DNA of 59,949 nt from an uncultured Oscillospiraceae bacterium. Its GTDB lineage: Bacteria > Bacillota > Clostridia > Oscillospirales > Acutalibacteraceae. The position numbers and the translations under genes were made by a program. Below the pieces are notes generated by a model, which worked only from the letters and a program-made list of their open reading frames with translations, did no database searches and had not been told where the DNA came from. Shown piece after piece: positions 17,970 to 26,719 of the stretch (the stretch's first letter is position 1; each line of letters opens with the position of its first letter). The DNA is taken from NCBI GenBank assembly GCA_900552115.1, contig URYP01000001.1:1-59949 (forward strand). The letters run 5' to 3'.

Positions 17970-18965
17970 TCAGGCCCGTTGAGGCCGGTGTTTCATCCAC
18001 AAGATGGTGTCTGCAATCGTTTGGAACAAGTCGCGGGGATGATAGCCAAGCTCCCGCGTCGCTTTGTCATGGGAAAAACGATCGTTGCTGTTCAGCGTAT
18101 TCAGCGAATACTTGGTGTACAGCGGCCGCTGCCGTTTACGTCGGGCGGCCCAGCCCATCACAGGAGCCGCCGCCTTTGCCATCCAGACCGGCAACACCGG
18201 CAGCCGGCGTCCTCCTTGTACCTCCTGCACCATTTTCAGAACATCTTTAACCTCATAATGCCGGTTGGAGAGAATATAGCATTCCCCGGTCCGCCCTTTT
18301 TCCGCCGCGGCGATGCAGCCGGCCGCCACATCCCGAACATCCACAAAATCGTATCCGCCCCGCACGCAGGCGGGCAGCTTGCCATGGATATAATCGCTGA
18401 CCATTTGGACCAGATGATTGCCGGAGCCGTCGTATGGTCCCAGAATCCCCGAAGGATGCACCACCACCGCGTCCAGTCCCCGCGCGACCGCATCCAGCAC
18501 GACCTGGGTCGCCTCCGCTTTGGTCTTGGCATACCCGCCGGAGACTTGCTCTGAGGAAAAGTGCCGGATTTCCTGCTGGACACGCAGGCTGCTCTTTTCC
18601 GGAATGGCGTGTACCGAACTGACATACACCATCCGCTTCACATGGTGCTGCAGGCAAAGCTCCACCATATTCCGCGTACCGCCCACATTGACGTCGTACA
18701 GCGGTTTGGTCACTTCACCGGAAATATCCACAATACCCGCTGTATGAATGACGATGATCTCCTTGTCCTCCAGCCCTTCAAACAAGGGTTGTAAAGTGGC
18801 TATATCCCGCACGTCCCCGCGGATATACGTCATCCATCTGTCGTCGCTTCCAGGTTCACCGGGCAGGATCAGCCCGCGCATTGTTTTGCCCTGCCGCTTG
18901 AGCTGGCGGACAATGGTATTTCCCAGGTGCCCATTGGCGCCCGTAATAATATAGACCCGCTCCAT
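17970..18965 (-). CDS. NAD-dependent epimerase/dehydratase (extended SDR)
   Basis: A 331-aa Rossmann-fold enzyme. The N-terminal TGANGHLG motif (residues 8-15) binds NAD(P), and the catalytic pair is in YAKTK with a Ser in VYVSSVHA. The family includes sugar epimerases, dihydroflavonol-reductase-like and 3-beta-HSD-like reductases; the substrate cannot be told. It is divergent from a TetR regulator with about 150 bp between them, so it is a likely target of that repressor. Confidence 0.85.
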   Translation of the reverse strand: MERVYIITGANGHLGNTIVRQLKRQGKTMRGLILPGEPGSDDRWMTYIRGDVRDIATLQPLFEGLEDKEIIVIHTAGIVDISGEVTKPLYDVNVGGTRNMVELCLQHHVKRMVYVSSVHAIPEKSSLRVQQEIRHFSSEQVSGGYAKTKAEATQVVLDAVARGLDAVVVHPSGILGPYDGSGNHLVQMVSDYIHGKLPACVRGGYDFVDVRDVAAGCIAAAEKGRTGECYILSNRHYEVKDVLKMVQEVQGGRRLPVLPVWMAKAAAPVMGWAARRKRQRPLYTKYSLNTLNSNDRFSHDKATRELGYHPRDLFQTIADTILWMKHRPQRA

Positions 18966-19013
18966 ATCGATGCCTCCCTTTATAAATGAACAGGGTGTTG
19001 ATTTTTCTTTCTA

Positions 19014-19047
19014 CTTGTATTATGATAAATTTAGATGAAAATACAAG
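19014..19047. promoter_or_regulatory. Inverted repeat between epimerase and tetR, candidate operator
   Basis: CTTGTATT and AATACAAG, perfect 8-bp arms 18 bp apart, in the middle of the divergent AT-rich intergenic region. Position suits TetR control of both directions; inference only. Confidence 0.4.
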
Positions 19048-19117
19048 ACTTGAACTTTGAACATTTTTCGAATGAACCGACAAAACCGGCCACACCTGTT
19101 TAAAAGGAGGGGTTGTT

Positions 19118-19744
19118 TTGAAAAATGTTACAAATAGCCGGAGGGTGCTGCATACCAAACGGCGTCTGCGCAAAGCGCTGACCGAGCTGCTGGAACAAAA
19201 GCCACTACAGTCCATTACCGTTCGGGAACTGTGCGAACGGGCCGGGATTAACCGCGGTACGTTTTATATGCACTATACCGACATGTACGATCTGCTCCAG
19301 CAGCTGGAAGATGAGATGCTGACGGATTTTAGCAAAGCGCTGGAGCCCCTTTTGCGCGTAAAGGAAAAGCAGCTGCATCCCGTTGAGCTCAGTACGCAGA
19401 TTTTCCAGTGCCTCAAGGACAACGCGGACATTTGTGTGGTGACGCTTGGGGACTATGGAGACAAGGATTTTGCCCTTAAGCTGATCAATCTGGGACGGGA
19501 ACACTGTTTTGAAGCCTACACCCAGTATTTTGCCGATGCATCTCCCCGGCAGTTGGATTACTTCTACGCCTTTGTCAGTGCGGGCTGCATCGGCCTGCTT
19601 AAAAAGTGGCTGGACGAAGGTATGCTGACCTCCGCTAAGGACATGGCCCTCACCGCTGAGAGTCTCATGCTGCATGGCGTCGGTTTTTTAAAGGGAGAAA
19701 CCCTGGAAATGCCGGCTTTACAGGAAAGGAAGAAACCACTATGA
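19118..19744 (+). CDS. TetR-family transcriptional regulator
   Basis: A 208-aa regulator whose N-terminal helix-turn-helix reads ITVRELCERAGINRGTFYMHYTD (residues ~33-56); the rest is a helical ligand domain. The start is TTG at 19118, 7 nt after AAAGGAGG. Its stop overlaps the next ORF by 4 bp, so the SRPBCC protein is translationally coupled. The TetR type with the C-terminal tetracyclin_C_3-like layout is common next to SDR or transporter genes in clostridia. Confidence 0.88.
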   Translation: MKNVTNSRRVLHTKRRLRKALTELLEQKPLQSITVRELCERAGINRGTFYMHYTDMYDLLQQLEDEMLTDFSKALEPLLRVKEKQLHPVELSTQIFQCLKDNADICVVTLGDYGDKDFALKLINLGREHCFEAYTQYFADASPRQLDYFYAFVSAGCIGLLKKWLDEGMLTSAKDMALTAESLMLHGVGFLKGETLEMPALQERKKPL

Positions 19745-20133
19745 CGACTGCCGCCATTGAAGCGGTGTTTACCGCCGATCTGGAATCGGTATGGAACACC
19801 GTCACCTCTCTCACGGAATATACCTGGCGCAGCGATATCCGCCGCATCGACATTATCCCGCAAGGCTTTGTGGAATATACGGCAGACGGTTACTCCACCA
19901 CCTTTACAGTCACGTCTTTCGAGCCGATGACTCATTATGCGTTTGATATGGACAACAGCCGTATGCACGGCCACTGGACCGGATTATTTACCGAAGAGGA
20001 CGGCTGCGTCACCATCCGTTTCACTGAAGAGGTGACAGCAAAGGTGTTTTTTTTGAAACCGTTTGTGGGATTGTATTTAAAAAAGCAGCAGGCGGCCTAT
20101 GTCGCAGATCTCCACAAGGCACTGGGCGGATAA
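19741..20133 (+). CDS. SRPBCC-family protein
   Basis: A 130-aa protein of the START/Bet v1-like SRPBCC fold: an N-terminal strand (TTAAIEAVFTADLESVWNTV), a central TVTSFEPMTHYAFDMD and a long C-terminal helix. Such proteins bind small hydrophobic ligands; the function here is unknown. It is coupled to the TetR gene by an ATGA overlap, suggesting it takes part in the same response. Confidence 0.75.
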   Translation: MTTAAIEAVFTADLESVWNTVTSLTEYTWRSDIRRIDIIPQGFVEYTADGYSTTFTVTSFEPMTHYAFDMDNSRMHGHWTGLFTEEDGCVTIRFTEEVTAKVFFLKPFVGLYLKKQQAAYVADLHKALGG

Positions 20134-20152
20134 TGATCCATAATCACAAAAA

Positions 20153-20191
20153 CCCCCTGGCCGGTAAACGATTTTACCGGCCAGGGGGCTT
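20153..20191. terminator. Bidirectional terminator
   Basis: CCCCCTGGCCGGTAAA pairs with TTTACCGGCCAGGGGG between the SRPBCC gene and the convergent M24 peptidase gene. Confidence 0.85.
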
Positions 20192-20215
20192 TGACATATA
20201 GGAGGCTGCCTGTGC

Positions 20216-21286
20216 TCATCCAACAATGTGCAGGTCTTTTGACGCTTTATTGAGTACTTCGCACCCGGTTTCTGTCACCAGCACAAGATCCTCTATCCGC
20301 ACGCCGATCCGTCCGGGAAGATAGATCCCCGGTTCAATGGAAAAGGTCATGCCAGGCGCGGCCACCGCTTCACTGGCGGAGCCGACATCTGGCGGCTCAT
20401 GGCAATCCAGCCCGATGTTGTGTCCCAGCCGGTGGGTAAAATAGGAGCCGTATCCCGCTTCCTCAATGACCCGTCGGGCTGCCCGGTCAATGTCTTTCAG
20501 CGGTACGCCCGGTTTCACTGCGGCAATGCCGGCCTGGTTTGCTCGTAGCACGGTTTCATATACCCGCCGCTGCTCCTCATCTGCCTCGCCAAAAAACACG
20601 GTACGGGTCATATCGCACCAGTAGCGGCCAATGGGTGTGAAAATATCAAAGGTAACGCCCATCCCTTTATGCAGGACGGTGTGTCCCGGTGCATGGTGCG
20701 GGTCGGCCGCGTTGGCGCCAAAACAAACCAGCTGCGGTCCATCCGCCACATCCGCACCCCGCGCCGCAAACTCCCGGTTGACGAGCGATGCCAGTTCCAG
20801 CTCCGTCACACCCTCCCGCAGCGCCGCGATCGCCGCTTCTACCACCTGATCGTTGACAGCAGACGCCCGCCGCATAGCGGCCTGTTCCTCGGCGTCTTTA
20901 AACCGCCGCGCCATATCCACCGGCGCGCTGCCCAGCACCGGGGTTATATCCTTTCGATGGTCCAGCAGTCCGATTAAAAAACGGCTTGGCCATTCTTTGT
21001 CGATCCCCATTGTCCCCGGCTGAATCGCCGCCGCCAAATCCGCTACCGGATCGTCGCCGTCTTTGTGCGGCCGCCAGTTGAGCCCCTCGGGCTGAATCCC
21101 AAAAATCTCATTGCCAAACAATATGGCGCGGCCGTCGATATCGAGATAGAGGGCCAGCATCCGCTCGTGCGGTTCAATCCACAGGCCGGTTAGATAATAC
21201 ACCGACGCCGTGGAGGATATCAGCGTTTGCCGCAGACCCTCCCGGCGCATATGGCCTATGACATTTGCCAGACGCTGCTGATTCAT
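20216..21286 (-). CDS. M24-family Xaa-Pro peptidase
   Basis: A 356-aa metallopeptidase with a creatinase N-terminal domain (1-~125) and an M24 pita-bread domain. Metal ligands are seen in FDIFTPIGRYWCDMTRT, GHNIGLDCHE, FSIEPGIY and VRIEDLVLV. It would cut Xaa-Pro bonds in peptides in the cytoplasm. It is the last gene of the peptide transporter operon, which fits processing of imported Pro-containing peptides. The start ATG follows AAAGGGGAG. Xaa-Pro dipeptidase and aminopeptidase P activities cannot be separated here. Confidence 0.88.
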   Translation of the reverse strand: MNQQRLANVIGHMRREGLRQTLISSTASVYYLTGLWIEPHERMLALYLDIDGRAILFGNEIFGIQPEGLNWRPHKDGDDPVADLAAAIQPGTMGIDKEWPSRFLIGLLDHRKDITPVLGSAPVDMARRFKDAEEQAAMRRASAVNDQVVEAAIAALREGVTELELASLVNREFAARGADVADGPQLVCFGANAADPHHAPGHTVLHKGMGVTFDIFTPIGRYWCDMTRTVFFGEADEEQRRVYETVLRANQAGIAAVKPGVPLKDIDRAARRVIEEAGYGSYFTHRLGHNIGLDCHEPPDVGSASEAVAAPGMTFSIEPGIYLPGRIGVRIEDLVLVTETGCEVLNKASKDLHIVG

Positions 21287-21383
21287 TAGACAACTCCCCT
21301 TTCCTTGCGTACCTATTGATTAGCCACAAACAGAAAAACTGGCGTTTATCTCCAGCGCATTACAGTTATTCTTTGAAGTCTAT

Positions 21384-21476
21384 TGCGAGGCAAAAGGCCT
21401 TTGGCTCAAGCCGACAGGCTTAAAATACGGATTCCCGGTTCCTCGCAGACCAATGTGTCAATCCTCGAGTTGACAC
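21384..21476 (-). other. Palindrome-dense intercistronic element (cupin-M24 gap)
   Basis: The 189-nt gap holds an outer stem TGCGAGG/CCTCGCA (21384-21390 with 21441-21447) enclosing AAGCC-N4-GGCTT and AAAGGCCTTT. Next to it is GTGTCAA-N8-TTGACAC, whose right arm touches the cupin stop codon. The layout suggests a branched RNA fold or a small repeat element; no known class was recognised. Confidence 0.4.
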
Positions 21477-21808
21477 TATTTGACCATCATGCACACCAGC
21501 GTGCAGGGCTTGTCGGTGCGGTTTTCACACCAGTGGCGCTCCCCTTTGGGAATCAGGGTCGCCGCGCCTTTTCCCACCACGCCGACGTCCTTGCCGCTTT
21601 CGGTGTAGACCTCTCCCTCCAAAAAATAGGAGTACTCGTCCGCATCGTGGCAGCCATCCCCCTGCTCCGGCACCCGCGCGCCGGGCTGGATGGTGATGAG
21701 GCTAAAATCCATATGTGTGTACGCGCCCTCCATTTTAAAAATTTTTCTCATGTCGTATAGCGGCAGCCCCACCGCCGCTATGTCTTCGTCTACATGTATA
21801 AGGGTCAT
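21476..21808 (-). CDS. Cupin-domain protein
   Basis: A 110-aa single-domain cupin. The two cupin motifs are seen in CHDADEYSYFLEGEVY and in IPKGERHWCENRT, giving the His/Glu set of a metal site. The ATG at 21808 is preferred over the ATG 6 nt upstream because its spacing to GGGAG is better; the longer open frame lacks similarity. It lies between oppC and the M24 peptidase in the same direction. Function unknown; possibly a small-molecule sensor or isomerase tied to the imported compound. Confidence 0.78.
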   Translation of the reverse strand: MTLIHVDEDIAAVGLPLYDMRKIFKMEGAYTHMDFSLITIQPGARVPEQGDGCHDADEYSYFLEGEVYTESGKDVGVVGKGAATLIPKGERHWCENRTDKPCTLVCMMVK

Positions 21809-21866
21809 ATGCATCGTCTCCCTGAAAATATTTGTGGAAAACCGGCGCGGAAATCCGCGCCGGTTT

Positions 21867-22712
21867 TTATAATTGCTTGCGCAGTTTCGGGTCCATATAG
21901 TCCCGCAGGCCGTCACCGATAAAATTGGCCCCAATGGCCACGGTAAAGATTGCCAGCCCCGGGAAGGTGGACACCCACCAGTACTGGAATGCCGTCACGC
22001 CGTCGCTCACCATGGCGCCCCATTCCGGAGCAGGCGGCTGGACGCCGAGCCCCAGGAAGCTCAAGCCGGAGAACATCAGAATGGCATTGCCCAAATCCAG
22101 TGTCGCCATTACCAGCAGCGGCCCGATGCTGTTGGGCAGGATTTCCCGGAACAGTATCCGCGCACGGGACGCCCCCATCAAGCGGCTGGCCGTCACATAA
22201 TCGTTTTCCTTCAGCGATATGACGATGCTGCGGGTCAGGCGGGCGTAATTGGGCCACCAGATGATCGCCATGGCGAACACCGAATTGACGATGCTCGGTC
22301 CCATGGCCGCCGCGATCACCATGGCCAGGATCAGCGGTGGGAACGACTGCACCATTTCGCTGAGGCGCATCATAATATCATCGACGATCCCACCCGCGTA
22401 GCCGGCGACCGCGCCGTAAACCATACCGATTAAAAACGAGAACAGCACCGTAATCAGGCCCGCTGTGATGGAATACTGGCTGCCCACCAGCACACGGCTG
22501 AATACATCGCGCCCCAGGCTGTCCGTGCCAAACCAGTGCGCCCCGCTGGGTGCCTGGAACCGCTGCGACAAATCCTGGGCGAGGGGATCCATGGGCGCAA
22601 TCAAGCGGGCCAGCACCATAACCACCAGCCACACCAGACAAATGATGAGCCCGACTTTAAACATGAAATTCTTTTGTTTCCATAAACTGCGTATCGTGTG
22701 CACGCTCGTCAT
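21867..22712 (-). CDS. Peptide ABC transporter permease, DppC/OppC type
   Basis: A 281-aa inner-membrane permease with an N-terminal OppC_N segment and the EAA-like motif in ASRLMGASRARILFREILPNS. It forms the channel with the OppB-type subunit. The gene follows oppB by 31 bp and precedes the cupin gene by 58 bp. Confidence 0.92.
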   Translation of the reverse strand: MTSVHTIRSLWKQKNFMFKVGLIICLVWLVVMVLARLIAPMDPLAQDLSQRFQAPSGAHWFGTDSLGRDVFSRVLVGSQYSITAGLITVLFSFLIGMVYGAVAGYAGGIVDDIMMRLSEMVQSFPPLILAMVIAAAMGPSIVNSVFAMAIIWWPNYARLTRSIVISLKENDYVTASRLMGASRARILFREILPNSIGPLLVMATLDLGNAILMFSGLSFLGLGVQPPAPEWGAMVSDGVTAFQYWWVSTFPGLAIFTVAIGANFIGDGLRDYMDPKLRKQL

Positions 22713-22743
22713 CCTCCCTTTCCGTCATTCCATACGCCGGCCC

Positions 22744-23793
22744 TTACTGGTACCGGACACGGGGATCGATAATACCGTAAAGGATATCAATCACAAGGTT
22801 GATGACGACATAGTTCAGGGCGATCAGCAGCGATACGCCGCAGATCGCGGGAAAGTCCAGCGTCGTGGCCGCCTGGTAGGCGTACTGCCCGATGCCGGGC
22901 CAGGCAAAAATCTTTTCCACAAACACCATACCGCCAAGCAGGTTACAGAAACCCATACCGGCTACGGTGATGACCGGGATCAGCGCATTGCCCAGCGCGT
23001 GGCCCGTGACCACCCGCCGTTCACTCATGCCTTTGGCACGGGCGGTGCGTATGTAGTCCATGGACATGGTTTCCAGCAGATTGCTGCGGGTCTGGCGGGT
23101 GATAAGCCCCATGGTGAAGAAGCCCAGCACCAGTGCCGGCAGGATCAGGTGGGACAATGCGTCCCCCACCAGCGACCAGTTCCCGGAAAGCAGTCCGTCC
23201 AGCACATACAGGCCGCTGCCACCGGTGGGGATCTCGCCCCGGATATCCAGCCGGCCGCCGCCGGGGAACCAGCCCAGTGTGGATGAAAACACCGACAGCA
23301 TCAGCAGCGCGAACCAGAAGCTGGGAATCGACACACCGCTGACCGATATCGCCCGCAGGGCCTGGTCGGCGGCTTTATTTCGAAAAACCGCCGAGAGAAC
23401 GCCGAACAGAATCCCCAGCACAATGGCGATGAGCATGGCGAAGACGGACAATTCCACCGTGGCCGGGAAACACTGCAACAGGTCCTGCATCACCGGCTGG
23501 CCGGTACGGATGGACGTGCCCATGTCCCCTTTCAGCAGGTTACCGACATAGACGAAATACTGCTGATACAGCGGCTTGTCCAGTCCCCATTTCTCTTTAT
23601 ACGCCTGCACAACCTCCTCATCGGCCTGCGCCGACTGGCTCAGGTTGGCCGCAACCGGGTCGCTGGGAACCATATGGGAGATCAGGAAAACCATTAACGA
23701 GACGCCAAACAGGAGAAGAATCATCATTCCCAGTCGTCTCAGGATATAACGCCACAAACCGCTGCACGTCCTTTCTGTCATCCGGTATTCCAT
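22744..23793 (-). CDS. Peptide ABC transporter permease, DppB/OppB type
   Basis: A permease of up to 349 aa with six membrane segments and the motif TARAKGMSERRVVTGHALGNAL. The start is uncertain. The ATG at 23793 has no ribosome site and sits in an inverted repeat, while an in-frame TTG at 23757 follows AGAAAGGA and would give a start like LWRYILRRLG, closer to the usual OppB N-terminus. It lies after oppA, separated by about 130 bp of hairpins. Confidence 0.9.
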   Translation of the reverse strand: MEYRMTERTCSGLWRYILRRLGMMILLLFGVSLMVFLISHMVPSDPVAANLSQSAQADEEVVQAYKEKWGLDKPLYQQYFVYVGNLLKGDMGTSIRTGQPVMQDLLQCFPATVELSVFAMLIAIVLGILFGVLSAVFRNKAADQALRAISVSGVSIPSFWFALLMLSVFSSTLGWFPGGGRLDIRGEIPTGGSGLYVLDGLLSGNWSLVGDALSHLILPALVLGFFTMGLITRQTRSNLLETMSMDYIRTARAKGMSERRVVTGHALGNALIPVITVAGMGFCNLLGGMVFVEKIFAWPGIGQYAYQAATTLDFPAICGVSLLIALNYVVINLVIDILYGIIDPRVRYQ

Positions 23794-23832
23794 AAAACCG
23801 GATCGCCTGTGCGATTAAGCTTTATGGAATAC
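23785..23832 (-). repeat. 12-bp inverted repeat at the oppB start
   Basis: GTATTCCATAAA and TTTATGGAATAC are perfect complements 24 bp apart; on the mRNA the second arm covers the upstream ATG of oppB. It could hide that start or force use of the TTG further down. Confidence 0.5.
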
Positions 23833-23852
23833 TGGCGTTCGGGATAAGGTAC

Positions 23853-23888
23853 CCGCCGGGAAGACCGGATATCCGGCCTTCCCGGCGG
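23853..23888 (-). repeat. 36-bp GC-rich palindrome 3' of oppA
   Basis: A near-perfect 18-bp-arm palindrome centred on GGATATCC with a single mismatch. It has no T run, so it looks like an mRNA-stabilising or ribosome-stalling hairpin that keeps oppA message abundant over the permease genes, not a terminator. Confidence 0.55.
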
Positions 23889-23924
23889 CTGATTTACCGC
23901 TTTACGTCCACTTCCAAATGGACT

Positions 23925-25550
23925 TTATTTTACTGTGAGCTGCGCCAGCTGGATTTTGCTTAGATCGTTGTAAAGCACATTATCGAGCGTGGTGCGCGAC
24001 GCAAACACCTGGGGATGCTCGAGCAGGAAAGCATAAGGGCTGTTTTCCGCCACCATGTCCTGCAGCTCCTCTGAATACTGGGCGCGTTTGGCTTTATCGG
24101 ATTCGCCCTCAATTTTTTTGCCCAGCTCCAGCATATCCTCATGGCCGTCCGCGCTCCACTTGGCGCGCTCGCCAACCAGTTCGCCCGGCAGGAACGCCAG
24201 CTGGTTGTTGATATCGAAATAGTCCGGGCTCCAGTGCATCAACAGGAACGGTACCTCGCCGTTGCGGTAAGGATCGATGACCACGCTGAACTCGCTGGTC
24301 TTAATATTCACGGTGATGCCGATCTGAGCCAGATCGTTTTTGATTTTCTGGGCGATATCGGTCCATTTCATGCCCGCGGTTTCATAATTGGCCGCATTCA
24401 GTTCAATGGTAAAACCCTTCTCGTAGCCGGCCTTTTTCATCAGCGCCTTGGCCTTTTCAATGTCCTGATAGTTGTCATCACGGGTTTTGGCCCCGGAAAA
24501 TCCCTGCTGTACAAAGGTCAGCGGCAACACCGCGCCTTCGCCGCACATGGCTTTCAGGCCCTTATAATCTATGGCGTAACGCACCGCCTGCTGAACGTCC
24601 GGGTTGGCCATTTCCTTACCAATTTTGGGATCGTTGTTCATCAGCAGGAACGTCATCTGGGCGGTGAGGCCCCGTTTAATGGCCACATCGCTGTTGCCTT
24701 CAAGCTGGCCCACGTTGTCCTGGTTCAGGGAGAGGGCTATGTCAATCTCACCCTTTTGGATCATCTGGATTTGGGTGTTGGTGTCCGGGATTTCCTTGAG
24801 AATGATTTTTTCCACATTCCCGGTCTCACCCCAGTACTCTTTGTTTTTCTCCAGCACCAGTTCGGTGCCCTTCGTCCAGCTCTTGAGCACAAACGGGCCG
24901 GAACCGGCGGAATGCTGGTCGAGATAGGTCTGGGCCTTATCGGTTTTGCTGGCGTCGGCCGCATCGGTGCCGCCGTTCTGCTTCACCAGTTCGCTGTCCA
25001 ACACACAAAAGGCGTTGGAAGCCAGTTTGGTCAGGAACGAGGCGTCTTTTTCTTTCAGCGTGATTTTCACGGTATACTCGTCCGGCGCCTCGATTTTGTC
25101 AATGCCGGCCACATGCGCCGCCGTGTTGGATTTCAGGTTCATCACACGGGTGATCGACCAGACCACGTCCTTGCTGGTCAGGGGATTGCCGCTTACAAAC
25201 TTCACATCCTGGCGCAGCGGGAAGGTATAGACCTTACCCGACTCGTCCAGCGACCATTCTTCAGTTGTCAGGGACGGCTTGGGATTTTCAATATCTTCGC
25301 CCTCAATGCGGAACAGCATGTCATAGGTCGCATACGTGATCATGTTGGCGTAAACTTCGTACGCCGCGCCCGGGTCCAACGTACTCAGGTCGGTCGACGC
25401 GCCTACGACGACGGTTTTAGAAGCGGACGATCCGCCCGACGCATCGCCCGGGCCGTTTTTGCCCCCGCCGGTACAGCCGCTCGCGGCGCCGATCATCAAC
25501 ACGCCGGCCATAGCGGTACAGGCCGCTTTCAGCCAATGGTTTTTACTCAT
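23925..25550 (-). CDS. Peptide ABC transporter substrate-binding lipoprotein
   Basis: A 541-aa SBP_bac_5 family protein with a lipoprotein signal (lipobox ASGC, Cys at about residue 26), a Gly/Ser linker and the mature peptide-binding fold (STDLSTLDPGAAYEVYANMI near the start). It would sit on the outer membrane face and hand peptides to the permeases. It overlaps the oppF-type ATPase gene by 4 bp. The class also includes glutathione and nickel-chelate binders, so the ligand is inferred from the M24 peptidase neighbour. Confidence 0.92.
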   Translation of the reverse strand: MSKNHWLKAACTAMAGVLMIGAASGCTGGGKNGPGDASGGSSASKTVVVGASTDLSTLDPGAAYEVYANMITYATYDMLFRIEGEDIENPKPSLTTEEWSLDESGKVYTFPLRQDVKFVSGNPLTSKDVVWSITRVMNLKSNTAAHVAGIDKIEAPDEYTVKITLKEKDASFLTKLASNAFCVLDSELVKQNGGTDAADASKTDKAQTYLDQHSAGSGPFVLKSWTKGTELVLEKNKEYWGETGNVEKIILKEIPDTNTQIQMIQKGEIDIALSLNQDNVGQLEGNSDVAIKRGLTAQMTFLLMNNDPKIGKEMANPDVQQAVRYAIDYKGLKAMCGEGAVLPLTFVQQGFSGAKTRDDNYQDIEKAKALMKKAGYEKGFTIELNAANYETAGMKWTDIAQKIKNDLAQIGITVNIKTSEFSVVIDPYRNGEVPFLLMHWSPDYFDINNQLAFLPGELVGERAKWSADGHEDMLELGKKIEGESDKAKRAQYSEELQDMVAENSPYAFLLEHPQVFASRTTLDNVLYNDLSKIQLAQLTVK

Positions 25551-26683
25551 CCTTGTTCCTCCTCTGGTTTAGTATACAGATGACAGGCCACAAAGTGCCC
25601 TGCGTCTTCCTCTTTTAAGTCCGGCCGCACCTGCCGGCATATATCCATCGCATGCGGGCAACGAGTGTGAAACGGGCAGCCGGGCGGTACGGCAGAGGGG
25701 CTGGGAAGGTCCCCTTTGAGCAGTATCCGCTCCGATTCCTGTCCGTCCACGGCCGGTATGGCGGAAATCAGCGCCTTGGTGTAGGGATGCATTGCCCGGT
25801 CGTAAATGCGTTCAGCGGGAGCCACCTCGACCAGACGGCCGAGATACATCACACCGATCCGCTGGCAGCAGTGCTTCACTACGCTCAGATTGTGGGATAT
25901 AAACAAATAGGTCAGATTCAGCTGCTGCTGCAGGTCCATCAACAAATTGATGACCTGCGCCTGAATCGACACGTCCAGCGCCGATACCGGCTCGTCACAC
26001 ACAATGAGCCGGGGATTCAGCGCCAATGCCCGCGCGATGCCCACCCGCTGCTTTTGCCCGCCCGACATCTCGTGCGGATAGCGGAACAAATAGTTACGGG
26101 ACAGGCCCACCATATCGCACAGCTCCCGCACCTTGTTAATGCGTTCGCTTTTATCGTAAAGATGATGGATTTTATAGGGTTCGGTCAGGATATCCTCGAT
26201 TTTGCGCCGGGGATTCAGGCAGGAGGACGGATCCTGAAAAATCATCTGCGACTGGCAGCGGAACCGTTTCAACGCCTTTCCTCTCAGCCGGGATATATCC
26301 TGCCCATCGAACAGCACCTGCCCGCCGGTGAGCGGCGTCAGGCGGAGAAAGGTCTTGCCCAGCGTGCTTTTGCCGCAGCCGCTTTCTCCCACCAGGCCAA
26401 AGGTTTCCCCCCGCCGGATGGAAAAGGACACGTCGTCCACCGCTTTCACCAGCGCCTTTTTGCCCCGGCTTTTCTTCACTTCAAAAAACTGCCGCACGCC
26501 TATGGCTTCCACTAAAACATCCGGGTCCGCCTCGGCGGGCATTTCCGGCTGGGAATCCTTTAGCGGCGCGATATCCGTTTCCGGTTCCTCGCTCAGGCTG
26601 GCGTAAACGCCGGCGCTGATGCGGGCTTCCCGTTCCAGCTGCTCCGGTTGCTTTTCCTGTTCTTGATTCATGATGCTGGCCAC
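25547..26683 (-). CDS. Peptide ABC transporter ATPase, DppF/OppF type
   Basis: A 378-aa ATPase with Walker A GESGCGKST, signature MSGGQKQR, Walker B LIVCDEP and a C-terminal oligo_HPY region with the four-Cys PGCPFHTRCPHAMDIC motif. It has an acidic N-terminal extension of about 55 residues ahead of the ABC domain that most homologues lack. A GTG at 26683 and an ATG at 26671 are both possible starts; neither has ideal spacing to AAAGG. Confidence 0.92.
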   Translation of the reverse strand: MASIMNQEQEKQPEQLEREARISAGVYASLSEEPETDIAPLKDSQPEMPAEADPDVLVEAIGVRQFFEVKKSRGKKALVKAVDDVSFSIRRGETFGLVGESGCGKSTLGKTFLRLTPLTGGQVLFDGQDISRLRGKALKRFRCQSQMIFQDPSSCLNPRRKIEDILTEPYKIHHLYDKSERINKVRELCDMVGLSRNYLFRYPHEMSGGQKQRVGIARALALNPRLIVCDEPVSALDVSIQAQVINLLMDLQQQLNLTYLFISHNLSVVKHCCQRIGVMYLGRLVEVAPAERIYDRAMHPYTKALISAIPAVDGQESERILLKGDLPSPSAVPPGCPFHTRCPHAMDICRQVRPDLKEEDAGHFVACHLYTKPEEEQG

Positions 26684-26719
26684 GCCTTTCCTGTCTGGTA
26701 GTCGTATAAACCCGCAGGA

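Noticed and set aside
24141..25583. 480-aa plus-strand open frame
   Set aside because: Antisense shadow of the oppA lipoprotein gene, produced by GC-biased codon use.
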